This document shows positions 26,240 to 36,200 of a stretch of DNA of 64,000 nt, in pieces. Every line of letters begins with the position of its first letter. The first letter of the stretch is position 1. This DNA is from Gemmatimonadota bacterium (GTDB taxonomy: Bacteria > Gemmatimonadota > Gemmatimonadetes > Gemmatimonadales > GWC2-71-9), in NCBI GenBank assembly GCA_027294455.1, contig JAPULZ010000068.1, forward strand, positions 87,418 to 151,417. Direction: 5' to 3'. A program made the position numbers and the translations under genes. A model generated the notes under the pieces. It did no database searches and had not been told where the DNA came from. It saw only the letters and a program-made list of their open reading frames with translations.

Positions 26240-28510
26240 ATGGCATCTCTAGCCCATTTCGTCGTTCGTTTCCGATTCTTCGTCGTCGCAGCATGGCTCA
26301 TCGTCGCGGCGGTCGTGGTGCCCCGTGCCGCCCGCGTCGACGAGGCACTTCAGGCCAGCGGGCAGTCCCTCCGCGAGACCGAATCGGAGGTCGTGAAGCA
26401 GCTGATGCTGGAGAATTTCCAGCGGCCCACCGTCAGCTTCATGGTCGTGGTGATCGTCGGCCCCACCACAATAGACAGTCTAGCTTACCATCGTCTGCTC
26501 ACCACGCTGGCGGACGTGGCCGTGGCCCAGCCCTACGTGGATCAGGTCGTCTCCTTCCTCACCACGTCGGACCCGGCCATGTTGAGCCCCGACCGGACCA
26601 CGACGTTTTTCCTGGCCACCCTGGGCAACGGCTCCTCGGCGAACCCCGGCCACGTTACTCCGGATTTTCGTCGGGCGATCCACGAAGCGGCTGCCCGAAC
26701 GCCCGATGCGGCCGGCTTCCAGATCTTCGTCACCGGCAACCCGGCCCTCGACTACGACAGCCGGGAAGTGACCGCCGAGGAGGCCAAGCGCGCCGAAATC
26801 AACTCCTTGCTCCCCGCCGCAGGCGTGCTGGTTCTCGCTTTTGGTGCCCTGCTCGCTGCCGTTCTGCCGATCGTCGTCGGAGTCTTCGCCATCTCCTGCG
26901 CGCTGGCCGCGGTGCAAGTTGCCGCGGCGTTTCATCCGATGTCTGTGTTCGTGCTCACCATCGTGACCATGATCGGGCTGGCGGTGGGCATCGACTATTC
27001 GCTCCTGATCGTGACTCGGTTCCGGGAGGAGATGAACCGAGGGCAAAGCTCCAAGGAAGCCGCGGTTCGTACCATGCGCACCGCCGGGAAGGCCGTCGTG
27101 ACCAGCGGTCTCACCGTCATGGTCGGCTTCGCTACCCTCTTGCTGACCCCTATCATCGAGACGCGGTCGGTGGGCATCGGCGGCCTCTTGGTGGTAACGG
27201 CGGCCGTCATGCTCGCCATCACCCTGCTTCCCGCCGGACTCGCCATCCTGGGTCGGGCCATCGACTGGCCCCGCTGGCTGGCCCGACGCCTCGCGTGGTA
27301 TCACAAGCCCGCGGCCTGGGAGCACTGGGCACGCTGGCTCTCGAATCATCCCGCCCGCGCGTTGGCTATCGGTCTTTTCATCGCCGCGGTCATCAGCGCA
27401 CCGCTGGTCCGGATCCAGATCGGGCTGCCCATTCGCGGATGGTTTCCAGAGGGCACCGAATCCAACGACGGCGCCGAGGCAATGGAGCGTATCGGTTCGG
27501 TGGGCGCGTTGCTTCCCATTCGCATCCTGTTGCAGTCCCCGCACGGTACGAAAGTCGTCAGCTCACGTTCGATCAGTGGGCTGCTGCGCCTGACCGATTC
27601 GTTGATGGCCGATCCCCGCATCGCGGCTGTGCGCGGACCTGTCAACCTCGGCACCCGAATGTCGCGATTGGCGTACATCGGATTGTACGGCGATTTGGAC
27701 CGGGCCAGGGAGCGCTATCCCGACTTCTTCGAGACGTATGTGTCCCGCGACGGGCGCACGACACTGGTGGACGCGACGCTCGCCGATACGACCTCGTACA
27801 TCGGCGGCATGGATGTCGTGCGACGAGTTCGTGGCCTTGCCGCGGGTGGAATCCCCGGACTGGACTCGGTGGACATTCGCGTCGGCGGTTTTTTTGCGGC
27901 GAGCCTCGACCTGCAGGACGATTTGCTCGGCCGGTTTCCCATGGTCATCGCCCTCGTGCTGGGCGTCACCGCCGTGATGCTGTTGATCGCGTTTCGCTCG
28001 CTGCTAGTGCCGATCAAAGCCGTCGTGATGAACTTGCTGTCCGTCACTGGCGCGTTCGGATTACTGGTGCTGGTTTTCCAGGACGGCTTCGGTGTAAAGC
28101 TGTTCGGCATCGACGGCGCCACGGAAGCCGTGTACGTCGTGATTCCGGTGCTGGTGTTCGCGCTGGTGTTTGGGTTGAGCATGGACTACGAAGTGTTCTT
28201 GCTGTCCCGGATGAAGGAAGCGTTCGACCGCACGCACAAGAACGACCTAGCAACGATGGAGGGCTTGAGTGTGACGGCGTCGGTCATCACGAGCGCCGCT
28301 GCCATCATGATCATCGTGTTCGGGGCGTTTGCATTTTCCCGCGTGTTGGCCGCCAAGATGCTGGGATTCGGATTGGCCGTCGCCGTGTTCTTGGATGCGA
28401 CCCTGATACGGATGGTGCTCGTCCCGGCCTTCATGCACATCGCCGGACGATGGAACTGGTGGCCGGGCGTCCCGCTGCCTCCTGACCCCCAAGAGAACCC
28501 CGACCCCTAA
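26240..28510 (+). CDS. MMPL/RND-family transporter
   Basis: A 756-residue inner-membrane protein with twelve predicted helices in two MMPL halves. Each half has a helix-4-like motif with charged residues: MIGLAVGIDYSLLIVTRFRE in the first and GLSMDYEVFLLSRMKEAF in the second, as in actinobacterial MmpL and other lipid exporters. The extracytoplasmic loops follow helix 1 and helix 7. The start at 26240 (MASLAHFVVRFR) is preferred to an earlier in-frame start. No adaptor or outer-membrane partner is adjacent. The stop overlaps the convergent small gene by 4 bases. Confidence 0.88.
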   Translation: MASLAHFVVRFRFFVVAAWLIVAAVVVPRAARVDEALQASGQSLRETESEVVKQLMLENFQRPTVSFMVVVIVGPTTIDSLAYHRLLTTLADVAVAQPYVDQVVSFLTTSDPAMLSPDRTTTFFLATLGNGSSANPGHVTPDFRRAIHEAAARTPDAAGFQIFVTGNPALDYDSREVTAEEAKRAEINSLLPAAGVLVLAFGALLAAVLPIVVGVFAISCALAAVQVAAAFHPMSVFVLTIVTMIGLAVGIDYSLLIVTRFREEMNRGQSSKEAAVRTMRTAGKAVVTSGLTVMVGFATLLLTPIIETRSVGIGGLLVVTAAVMLAITLLPAGLAILGRAIDWPRWLARRLAWYHKPAAWEHWARWLSNHPARALAIGLFIAAVISAPLVRIQIGLPIRGWFPEGTESNDGAEAMERIGSVGALLPIRILLQSPHGTKVVSSRSISGLLRLTDSLMADPRIAAVRGPVNLGTRMSRLAYIGLYGDLDRARERYPDFFETYVSRDGRTTLVDATLADTTSYIGGMDVVRRVRGLAAGGIPGLDSVDIRVGGFFAASLDLQDDLLGRFPMVIALVLGVTAVMLLIAFRSLLVPIKAVVMNLLSVTGAFGLLVLVFQDGFGVKLFGIDGATEAVYVVIPVLVFALVFGLSMDYEVFLLSRMKEAFDRTHKNDLATMEGLSVTASVITSAAAIMIIVFGAFAFSRVLAAKMLGFGLAVAVFLDATLIRMVLVPAFMHIAGRWNWWPGVPLPPDPQENPDP

Positions 28511-28833
28511 CGCATCACCTCGCCGTTGCCTGCCACACCCGTCTCCGCGAGCCGCTCGCCGGCTTCCAGGGCCCAACCGCGCAGGTCCCAGTGCCACGCG
28601 TCGAGCTGCCCTCCGGTGCGAGGGTCCTTCAGCGGCTTGTATTGCAACCACTCCGGCTTCATGCCAATCCGCAGTCCTGCGCGCAACAAGAGACGTCTGT
28701 TTGACGACACGACGTGTGCCATGGGCTTGCCCTTGAAGACGTGGCGATGATACCACATCCCACCGTCCAGCGCGTGGATCATGCCGTCACGGCGCTTGAG
28801 AAACACGAGCCAACGCTCGTCTTCCGCGGTCAC
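28507..28833 (-). CDS. Conserved small protein, weakly DUF4031-like
   Basis: A 108-residue protein translated from an ATG that overlaps the polA stop by 4 bases, so it is co-expressed with polA. It contains MIHALDGGMWYHRHVFKGKP, then HVVSSNRRLLLRAGLRIGM and DAWHWDLRGWAL. The alternation of an HVVS-type segment, an arginine-rich helix and a His-Trp-Asp segment recalls DUF4031 proteins, but the match is by eye and weak. No signal or membrane segment is present. Function unknown. Confidence 0.6.
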   Translation of the reverse strand: MTAEDERWLVFLKRRDGMIHALDGGMWYHRHVFKGKPMAHVVSSNRRLLLRAGLRIGMKPEWLQYKPLKDPRTGGQLDAWHWDLRGWALEAGERLAETGVAGNGEVMR

Positions 28834-31586
28834 TGCTTCGCGTCCAACCAGTTGGGACCGATGCCGACGTCTACGACCAACGGCACATTGAGGTCTCCGG
28901 CATTGATCATCTCCGTGCGGACGATCGCAGCCACTTGCTCGGCTTCCGGATTCGGCGCTTCCAGAATCAGCTCGTCGTGAACCTGTAACAGGATGGACGC
29001 ATTCGTGCCCGACGATTCCAGGGCGCGGTGGAGGTTAATCATGGCGATCTTGATGAGATCGGCGGCCGAGCCCTGAATCGGTGAGTTCATCGCCGTCCGC
29101 TCGCCGAAGGCACGCACGTTGAAGTTCTTGTCCTTGAGTTCGGGAATGTAGCGTCGCCTGCCGAACAGCGTCTCGACATAGCCGACTTCTTTGGCCCGCT
29201 GAATGGTCCTATCGAGGAAGGTCCGTACGCCGGCGAACCGCTCGAAGTACGTCGCGATGAACTCCTTCGCCTCGTCTTGGGTAATCTCGAGCTGGCGGGC
29301 CAACGCAAACGGTCCTTGCCCATAGATCGTAGCAAAGTTGATGGTCTTCGCCCGAGCGCGCATCTCGGAGGTCACCTCGTCCACCAGGATGTCGAAGATG
29401 ATCGCCGCCGTCTCGCGATGGATGTCGCCTCCGCGCTGAAACGCTTCGATGAACGCGGCGTCCTCGGACAGATGTGCCAAGATTCGCAGCTCGACCTGCG
29501 AGTAGTCGGCCGCCACGAAACTGCAGCCCGGCGCGGGCACGAAACAGCGACGGATCTCGGCACCCCGCTCCGTACGAACAGGAATATTCTGCAGATTGGG
29601 ATCGGACGATGACAAGCGGCCGGTGGCTGCCCCGGTTTGATGAAACGTGGTGTGGACGCGATTAGTCGCGGGATTCACGCTGCGCGGCAGGGCGTCGATG
29701 TACGTCGATCGGAGCTTGGCGAGCTCTCGGTATTCCAGCAGCAACTTGGGCACCTCAAAACCCGTCGACGCGAGTTGCGCCAGCACGTCGGCGTCGGTGG
29801 ACGGGCCCGTCTTCGTCTTCTTTATTATCGGAAGCTGCAGCTTTCCGAAGAGTATGTGGCGAAGCTGGAGCGTACTGTTGATGTTGAACTCGGTGCCGGC
29901 CTCTTCGTAGATCGATCGTTCCAGTGATTGCATCTCCTCTCGAAACCGCGCCGAGGAGGCTCCTAGCCGATCCGTGTCCAGGGTGATGCCCGTCCACTCC
30001 ATCTCCACGAGCACCTCGATGAGCGGCATCTCGATGTCGTCGAGTAATCGGAGCAACCGCGTGGATTCGAGCTGTGGATGGAAATGACGCTTCACCGCAT
30101 GGACCGCCGCGCTGTACTGGCAGGAGTAACGGCCGGCCTCCGCCACCGACACCTCCGCAAACGGCCGCCCTTTCTTTCCCTTGCCGATCACGTCCGTATA
30201 TCCCGGCAGCGGAACGCCGAGATGGTCGAGACACAGTGCGCTCAGTGCATGTGACCGCCTGCCGGGATCGAGTAGAAAACTTGCCACCATCGAATCGTAG
30301 CAGGCGCCGCGCAATTCGACTCCTGCCGTGCGCAGGCGCAGCCAATCGCGCTTGACGTTGTGCCCTGCCTTGGGCACGCCAGCGTCCTCCAGCAGGGCGG
30401 CCAATGGGCGCATCACCTCGGCCGCAAGTGGCGGGAGGTTGGGCGGTGCGTCGTTGTTGAGCAGATCGCCGTCGGGCGCCCGGTGGCCGAGCGGGAAATA
30501 CCACGCCGTGGCGTCGTCCACGGCCACCGATAGTCCGTCGAGGCCTCTGGCATGACTGTCGCCGAAAGGGCCGTGGGTCGCCACGGTCACGAGCTCGGCC
30601 GCCCGGGCCCGTGCGACGATGCCGGCCACCTCGGATGGCGACGCCACGACGGCAAACGCGGTCCCCTTCGCCTCCGGTGCTTCGGCGCTCACCTTGTCGA
30701 CGAGGGAGTAGAATTCCAGCTCCGTGAACAGCGCCCGGAGCGCCTGAGCGTCTGGTTCCTGTGTCCGCACCGACTCGAAGTCCAGCTCCACCGGAACGTT
30801 CCGCATGATCGTCACCAAATCGCGGCTCAGCCGCGCCTCATCGGCCTGGGACTCGAGCGCCTCCCGTGCCCGTTTGGCGGTGACCTCCCCAGCCCGCTGG
30901 AGAATCGCGTCCAGATCCCCGAACTCATCGATGAGCTTGCGGGCCGTCTTGTCACCGATCCCTCTCACCCCAGGGACGTTGTCGGAGGAGTCCCCCACTA
31001 GGGCCAAGTAGTCGATCACGCGTTCCGGCGGCACGCCCAGCCGGTCCCGGGCGTTGGCCTCGGTGACGAACTCCTCCTGGACCGATGCCGGACCACCGCG
31101 CCCAGGATTCAATAGCGAGACCTCCCGCCCGATGAGCTGGTAGAAATCCTTGTCGCCCGACACGATCACCGTGTGCACGCCTTCCTGCGACGCGCGACTC
31201 GCCAGCGTCCCGATGACGTCATCGGCCTCATAGCCATCCACCGCCACCAACGGCACATGGAACGCGTCGAGCAATTGGACGATGCGTTCCACGGATCGGT
31301 CGAACGTGTCCTGAAGTTCCTCGTCCAGCTTCTCTCGAGTGGCTTTGTATTCCGGGTAGGTCTCCTTGCGAAACGACGACCCGGCGTCGTGGACCCATAC
31401 GAGATAGTCCGGCTTATATCGCTCCCGGATTCGCAGCAGAAAACTCGCAACACCCCATGCCGCCGATGTGTTCTCGCCCTTGCCCGTGGTGAGGGGCCGA
31501 CCGATCATCGCAAAGAACGCCCGGTAGATGACCGCATACCCGTCGATGAGAAAGAGCTGCGGTCGTGGAAGGGTCGTCATGGTCAT
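28830..31586 (-). CDS. polA: DNA polymerase I
   Basis: A 918-residue replication/repair polymerase with three modules. Residues 1-300 are the 5'-nuclease (DGYAVIYRAFFA, GYEADDVIGTLA, SGDKDFYQL, GIGDKTARKL). Residues about 310-510 are a 3'-5' exonuclease-like fold that has lost Asp355/Glu357 (VTVATHG replaces the FDTE region) and Asp501 (YSCQYSA), keeping only HNVKRDW, so proofreading is probably absent. The polymerase has motif A DYSQVELRI, motif B RARAKTINFATIYG and motif C QVHDELILE. The motif B Phe is typical of Pol I. The small gene downstream overlaps by 4 bases. Confidence 0.96.
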   Translation of the reverse strand: MTMTTLPRPQLFLIDGYAVIYRAFFAMIGRPLTTGKGENTSAAWGVASFLLRIRERYKPDYLVWVHDAGSSFRKETYPEYKATREKLDEELQDTFDRSVERIVQLLDAFHVPLVAVDGYEADDVIGTLASRASQEGVHTVIVSGDKDFYQLIGREVSLLNPGRGGPASVQEEFVTEANARDRLGVPPERVIDYLALVGDSSDNVPGVRGIGDKTARKLIDEFGDLDAILQRAGEVTAKRAREALESQADEARLSRDLVTIMRNVPVELDFESVRTQEPDAQALRALFTELEFYSLVDKVSAEAPEAKGTAFAVVASPSEVAGIVARARAAELVTVATHGPFGDSHARGLDGLSVAVDDATAWYFPLGHRAPDGDLLNNDAPPNLPPLAAEVMRPLAALLEDAGVPKAGHNVKRDWLRLRTAGVELRGACYDSMVASFLLDPGRRSHALSALCLDHLGVPLPGYTDVIGKGKKGRPFAEVSVAEAGRYSCQYSAAVHAVKRHFHPQLESTRLLRLLDDIEMPLIEVLVEMEWTGITLDTDRLGASSARFREEMQSLERSIYEEAGTEFNINSTLQLRHILFGKLQLPIIKKTKTGPSTDADVLAQLASTGFEVPKLLLEYRELAKLRSTYIDALPRSVNPATNRVHTTFHQTGAATGRLSSSDPNLQNIPVRTERGAEIRRCFVPAPGCSFVAADYSQVELRILAHLSEDAAFIEAFQRGGDIHRETAAIIFDILVDEVTSEMRARAKTINFATIYGQGPFALARQLEITQDEAKEFIATYFERFAGVRTFLDRTIQRAKEVGYVETLFGRRRYIPELKDKNFNVRAFGERTAMNSPIQGSAADLIKIAMINLHRALESSGTNASILLQVHDELILEAPNPEAEQVAAIVRTEMINAGDLNVPLVVDVGIGPNWLDAKQ

Positions 31587-31600
31587 GCAAGTATGGCGGG

Positions 31601-31632
31601 AAAAAACCCCGCCGGTATTGCACCGGCGGGGT
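31601..31632 (-). terminator. Intrinsic terminator of cspA
   Basis: On the minus strand ACCCCGCCGGT pairs with ACCGGCGGGGT across a GCAAT loop and is followed by a T-run of five to six bases. It lies 21 bases after the cspA stop and before the polA start, so it separates the two transcripts. Confidence 0.93.
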
Positions 31633-31653
31633 CGGGGGATGGCTGGACGTGTC

Positions 31654-31866
31654 TTAGGAGGCCGGCCTCATGACGTTGGCTGCGTGAAGGCCCTTTTGAC
31701 CGGTCTCGACCTCGAATTCGACCTCCTGACCCTCCGCCAAGGTCTTGAAGCCGTCCATCTGAATCGCCGAAAAGTGGACGAACACATCTTCGCCGCCCGT
31801 TTCTTGCTCGATGAATCCGTAGCCCTTCGCGTCGTTGAACCACTTCACCTTCCCCTTAGCAGACAT
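31654..31866 (-). CDS. cspA: Cold-shock domain protein
   Basis: A 70-residue single cold-shock domain protein, an RNA chaperone. RNP1 is KGYGFIEQ and RNP2 is VFVHF, both intact, and the N-terminus [12 protein letters not shown] is the family signature. It is expressed as a single gene from its own promoter, with a roughly 60-base leader, a strong AGGAGG site and an intrinsic terminator. The gene symbol denotes the family, since bacteria usually have several paralogues. Confidence 0.95.
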   Translation of the reverse strand: MSAKGKVKWFNDAKGYGFIEQETGGEDVFVHFSAIQMDGFKTLAEGQEVEFEVETGQKGLHAANVMRPAS

Positions 31867-31933
31867 CTGGTACTCCTCCTGCGAAAGTCTGGATCTTCCT
31901 TGGAAATGCCGCGCATCGATTCACAGAGAACAT

Positions 31934-31961
31934 TTTGTATTGCGAGTGAGTCACCTGTCAA
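31934..31961 (-). promoter_or_regulatory. Sigma-70 promoter of cspA
   Basis: The minus strand has a perfect TTGACA (31956-31961) and TACAAA (31934-31939) with a 16-base spacer. The -35 element overlaps the final codons of the upstream GWxTD gene. Transcription would start near 31927, leaving a leader of about 60 bases. Confidence 0.7.
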
Positions 31962-33331
31962 GCACCCCCCCGGCGCGCACTCACCAGCCGCTCATATGCC
32001 CCCCGCGAGTGCGGCGCAAGGGGGAAGCGGCCGGTCTCCTCCTCTCCAACGAAGTCCAGGACCACCCCGTCCCCGGATTCCGACCGGTAGCGCCAGCGGA
32101 TCATCCTGACGGGGGCCGCAAAGCCCGTCCGCTGCTCGATCCGCTCCGGTCGGCCCAGGGTGATGAAGACCATGCCCCGGTCGGTCAGCCAGCCGGGTTG
32201 TCCGGCTTCCGTGAACCGCGCGTTGGCCAGCCGCAGCAGCTCAAAATACTCCACCAGGGCCTCGTTCACCGGCGTGTCCGGGTTGGGATCGGAGCCGGTC
32301 CAAAACTGGCGCCAAGCGCGGGCGCCTTCGATTTCATCCTCGTTCCTCAGGGATTGCCGCTCGGGAATGGGGAAGTACCGCAGAAGTGAGAGCACCTCAT
32401 CCAGGTGTGATACCGCCGGAAGTCCCGGAAGGACCACCACGATGGGCACCCGCACCGCTCGCGAGATGCCCTCTGCGGTGGCCTCCATCTCGTATCCGCC
32501 CGGCGGAAGAAACTCGGGACCGATCTCGACCAGCGCCGCTGTTATCTCGCCCGAGCCTCGCAGGATCACCGAGTCTGCCCACATCTCGGTGCCGCGAGCG
32601 TCCCGGATCCGCATCCGGACCGCGGCACCGGGCTCGAGCCCCACTGCCTCGAGAAAAAACGCGAGACTGTCGGCGCCGAATGCCCCCGTCGAGCGCGGGT
32701 TGGCGAGGATGCGCGGCAGCTCGTGTCGATCACGGCGCGGCGCAGCCACGAAGATCGGGACCACCGACAACGTTGGCGGCCCGCCGAAGACGGGAACATG
32801 GACCACGGTTCCGATCGACGTGGACCGGTGGGTGATCTCATCGGTGACCACCACGGTGATCTCGACCACGCCGGGGGAAAGCGTCTCCACCCGCTGAAAG
32901 ATGACGCTCTCGTCCTCACGCTGGGTTTCCTCATAACCGAAAACTCGGACCAGCTCGGTCGCCGAAAACTGATTCGACAACCTGCCTTCCCGCCGGACCA
33001 ACAGATCTACCCGGTATCGCGCCTCGAACGCCCCAAGCTGCCGCTGAAACGACAATGCTTCGTTTGCCATGGACATCCCGAACAACGCCACCGTGGAGTC
33101 CGGCGACGGCCCCGCCAGGAACCGAAGCGAGGCAACGAACGCGACACCACTGTCGGCCACCATGAAACCGAGCTGGCGATACACGATGAGCGGATCGTCC
33201 AGACGAGGCACCACTGTGGATGCGACCAGGAGAGCCGGCGTGGCCGGCTCGGACATGGGCGTCCCGCACCCGGAGGCGGCCAGGCCCACGATCAGGATTG
33301 GGGCCCCGGCGATCCCGCGACGAAGGATCAC
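31958..33331 (-). CDS. GWxTD-domain lipoprotein
   Basis: A 457-residue exported lipoprotein with signal ending LAASGC. The C-terminal third has FWTGSDPNP, then LLRLANARFTEAGQPGWLTDRG and VFITLGRPERIE, the hallmark of the GWxTD domain family. The middle contains beta-rich, Ig-like segments. The function of the family is unknown, though it is common in Gemmatimonadota and Acidobacteria-type genomes. It is last in a three-gene operon with a 4-bp overlap to the lipid kinase-like gene. Confidence 0.82.
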   Translation of the reverse strand: MILRRGIAGAPILIVGLAASGCGTPMSEPATPALLVASTVVPRLDDPLIVYRQLGFMVADSGVAFVASLRFLAGPSPDSTVALFGMSMANEALSFQRQLGAFEARYRVDLLVRREGRLSNQFSATELVRVFGYEETQREDESVIFQRVETLSPGVVEITVVVTDEITHRSTSIGTVVHVPVFGGPPTLSVVPIFVAAPRRDRHELPRILANPRSTGAFGADSLAFFLEAVGLEPGAAVRMRIRDARGTEMWADSVILRGSGEITAALVEIGPEFLPPGGYEMEATAEGISRAVRVPIVVVLPGLPAVSHLDEVLSLLRYFPIPERQSLRNEDEIEGARAWRQFWTGSDPNPDTPVNEALVEYFELLRLANARFTEAGQPGWLTDRGMVFITLGRPERIEQRTGFAAPVRMIRWRYRSESGDGVVLDFVGEEETGRFPLAPHSRGAYERLVSARRGGA

Positions 33332-33873
33332 GTCACCAGCCAGACCGCCGCCGCGACCCCCGGCGGCATCAGCAGGTTGTCATTCAGCCTCCCCGGCCAC
33401 CGCTCCAGCGCGGCGTTCACCATCGATCCGGTGAGGACGGCCATCCACGGAAGGCCGAGCAGTACCAACACCACGGCGGAGACCACGCCCGCGGCCCCAG
33501 TCCCGATCCAGCTCTTGGCGGCGCCCCGGCCCCAGCGCGTACCCACCGCCGACGCAGCGGGATCCGAGAGCGCCGCCGAGAGAATGCCGGCGGCCGGACC
33601 GGGAACCGGAAACCACGAGGCCCCTGCGTACCCGGCCAGCAGCCAGAGGGCCCCGCTGGGGCGATGCGACTCCTCCGGACGGAAGACGGGCACGCTCCCG
33701 GCCAGGGCAGCGCGAAAGGGTTCGTGATGCAGCCGGATCATCTCCACGACCACCGCCACGCCGAAGAGGCCCGTCGAGAACAGCCGCAACAATTGCCAGT
33801 CGCCCCATAGCGCGACCAGGAGAATAGACGCGGTACTCGCGTGGATCGCGCGCCGAAGGGCGCCCGCGTTCAT
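33328..33873 (-). CDS. SEC59/DGK1/VTE5-type lipid or isoprenol kinase-like membrane protein
   Basis: A 181-residue polytopic membrane protein. The segment LSDPAASAVGTRWG fits the CTP-dependent dolichol/phytol/diacylglycerol kinase family signature, and GRLNDNLLMPPGVAAAVW matches its C-terminal motif (DNLxxP). The likely reaction is phosphorylation of an isoprenoid alcohol or diacylglycerol. The start ATG at 33873 overlaps the transglycosylase stop by 4 bases, and its own stop overlaps the GWxTD start by 4 bases. The family call is from short motifs only. Confidence 0.7.
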   Translation of the reverse strand: MNAGALRRAIHASTASILLVALWGDWQLLRLFSTGLFGVAVVVEMIRLHHEPFRAALAGSVPVFRPEESHRPSGALWLLAGYAGASWFPVPGPAAGILSAALSDPAASAVGTRWGRGAAKSWIGTGAAGVVSAVVLVLLGLPWMAVLTGSMVNAALERWPGRLNDNLLMPPGVAAAVWLVT

Positions 33874-36104
33874 GGGACCGGCGGTTCGCTGTAGAGTGCG
33901 GAGTACACTGCCCGGTTTCGGAGGAGGGTCTGCACATAGCCTCGCGTCTCCGGAAAGGGAATCCGCTCGATGAAGAGCACCCAATCCCGAGCCTCGGGAT
34001 AGCGCAGCCACCTACGCACCCGAGAGGCGCCCGCGTTGTACGCTGCAAGGGCCGGAACCAATTCCCCGTCGTACTGCCGGAGCATCGCGGCCAGATGGGC
34101 AGCCCCCAAATGCAGGTTCGCGTCCGCCACTCCGAGGAACGTGTTATCCCAATCAAGCCGCAGTTGCCGAGCGAGTCCCCTGGCCGTGGCCGGCATCAGC
34201 TGCATCATGCCTCGTGCTCCGGCCCGAGACGTGGCGTCCGGATCGAATACCGATTCCTGTCGAATCATGGCGGCCATGAGATAGGGATCCAGATCGAACT
34301 CGTGGGCTTCGCGCTCGACCAATGCACGGTTGGGCCACGGGAAGATGACGCGAAGCACCCGGGGATCGTTGAGCTGGTGGAGTCCCGCGACGACCCATCC
34401 AATGCCCACCGCCTCCCGGGCACGCCCCCGAGCGATCAAGCCCTCGGCGACATCCAGCAGGTCGGTGACTTCCCATCGATCCCGATCGCTCAGGTGCGCC
34501 ACAAGGGCTGTCGCCTCGGCCTCCAGGCTGGACGCTTCCAGGAGATCGAGGACCTCCAGCTGATGGATCACCTCGGGTGAAGATGTGTGGGGGGGCGGGA
34601 CGGCAAATACGGCCGGCGGCATTCCCGCGGCTTCCCGGGCGATGGTACCGTAGTACCCGATGGAATCCCGCTCGGCGAGATCGATCCACTGCTCCCGGGC
34701 CGCGGCCGTGTCGCCGGATTCCAGAGTGAGTCTCGCGAGCTGGAATTGGGCGAACCGGGAGCGGGAGCCGTCGTTCTCCATCTCCAGCCGAAAGAGCTCG
34801 AGGGCCCGCTCCGTGTCCTGGCGGGCCAGCGCCCTCCCGGCGAGCCGCGAACGCGCCGTCGAGGCGAACTCGCTGGCCGGCCACCTGCCGTTCAGGAGTC
34901 GGAAGAGGCTGTCCGATTCCCGCACCCGGCCCTGATCCTGCCGCAGGTCCGCCATGAGAAAGAGCGCCGCTGCGGCGCGGTCGTGATCGGGACGTTCGGT
35001 GAGGAATTCGCCCAGCGCCGCAAACGCGGCCTCACGGTGACGCAAACGGAGCAGCGTGCGCGCCCAGCGGTATGACGCTTCACCCACCTGATCTCCCACG
35101 CCCGCGGCGGCCACGGCGTAGACCTCCAGCGCATCGGGCCGGTTGCCGCTGGTCTCCATGGTCTGCCCGTAAAAGAGCAGCGTCTCCACCGAAGAATCGC
35201 CGGCGACCACCGCGGCGGCCACGTGGGGCAAGGCGTCTGCCGCGCGGCCGTAGCGCGAAACCGCCCGCGCTATCGCCAAGTGCTCCTCAATATTGGTCGC
35301 CGGGAAGTGCTCCACGGCGGCCGCGACACCCTGAAGTGCTTGGTCTTCGTCCCGCATCTCGATGGCCCGATAGACGAGGCGGCGAGCCGCAATCCGGTCG
35401 CCGGCGGCAAAGGCAAGAATCCCCGCATCACCGGGTCGGCCCAGGGCAACCATCGCCTCTACGGCCCCGGCGGTGTCACCCGCTGCCGCTAGCATGAATA
35501 CGCGGACCTCGCCGGCCAGGGCCGTACCGGCCTCGGGAACGACCCTCAGCAGCTCGAAGGCCTGGGCGATGTCGTCGGTCAGTCGCGCTCGCCGGATGGC
35601 CAACCAACCGCGGGCGGCGGGAACGGCCGAGGCAGCAATCCGATATCGCTCGGCCGCTAGCTCGCGCAGACCGGCCTGCTCGGAGGCTTCCGCCGCGCGG
35701 GTGAGCAAGATCCCCTGCCGCAACCCGGTGGCGAAGACCGCGGCACCGTCGAACAACTCCCCGGCCTCCTCGTACTCTCCCAGCAGGTAGAGGGCCGCGG
35801 CACGAAGCGCCAGGGGAGCGCCGTCGAAAAGCGAATCGGGCAAGGCATATGCCGAGAGAATCGCGATCGCCTGCATAGGCCGCCCGAGGGCGATTTCCGA
35901 TTCGGCCGCTTCCAGCACATCGGCCGGGCCGGTGGAATCACCGAGCCGGTCCGCCAACCCGACCGCGGCGTGCCAGGGCCCGGCCCAACTCGAACCCGGA
36001 TTGACCAGCCTGTCGGTTTGAGCCGTCGCGGGCACAACGGGTGACCAAAAAGTGAACGCCAGACCGAACATGAGGTGTCGGCGGCGCAAGGCGCAACTTC
36101 TCAC
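33870..36104 (-). CDS. Soluble-type lytic transglycosylase with TPR-like superhelix
   Basis: A 744-residue exported enzyme that cleaves peptidoglycan glycan strands. A signal peptide (MFGLAFTFWSPVVPATAQ region) is followed by about 550 residues of alpha-helical TPR-like repeats, such as ALYLLGEYEEAGELFDGAA. The C-terminal SLT domain has the catalytic Glu617 in RQESVFDP, then SRAGARGMMQLMPATA and LVPALAAYNAGASRV. This is the Slt70 layout. The start is a GTG with GGGGTAAGA upstream. It leads an operon with the lipid kinase-like and GWxTD genes. Confidence 0.9.
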   Translation of the reverse strand: MRSCALRRRHLMFGLAFTFWSPVVPATAQTDRLVNPGSSWAGPWHAAVGLADRLGDSTGPADVLEAAESEIALGRPMQAIAILSAYALPDSLFDGAPLALRAAALYLLGEYEEAGELFDGAAVFATGLRQGILLTRAAEASEQAGLRELAAERYRIAASAVPAARGWLAIRRARLTDDIAQAFELLRVVPEAGTALAGEVRVFMLAAAGDTAGAVEAMVALGRPGDAGILAFAAGDRIAARRLVYRAIEMRDEDQALQGVAAAVEHFPATNIEEHLAIARAVSRYGRAADALPHVAAAVVAGDSSVETLLFYGQTMETSGNRPDALEVYAVAAAGVGDQVGEASYRWARTLLRLRHREAAFAALGEFLTERPDHDRAAAALFLMADLRQDQGRVRESDSLFRLLNGRWPASEFASTARSRLAGRALARQDTERALELFRLEMENDGSRSRFAQFQLARLTLESGDTAAAREQWIDLAERDSIGYYGTIAREAAGMPPAVFAVPPPHTSSPEVIHQLEVLDLLEASSLEAEATALVAHLSDRDRWEVTDLLDVAEGLIARGRAREAVGIGWVVAGLHQLNDPRVLRVIFPWPNRALVEREAHEFDLDPYLMAAMIRQESVFDPDATSRAGARGMMQLMPATARGLARQLRLDWDNTFLGVADANLHLGAAHLAAMLRQYDGELVPALAAYNAGASRVRRWLRYPEARDWVLFIERIPFPETRGYVQTLLRNRAVYSALYSEPPVP

Positions 36105-36200
36105 TCTTACCCCACTCTCAATCGGATCTCTCCAAACCTAACGCGAACTCTGCTCTCAACTTGCCGAAATCCACGACTGAACATTACTTTCCGGCCTTAC

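Noticed and set aside
26293..28485. 730-codon plus-strand frame overlapping the MMPL gene
   Set aside because: Second frame of the MMPL gene; Arg-rich, no membrane helices or family motifs.
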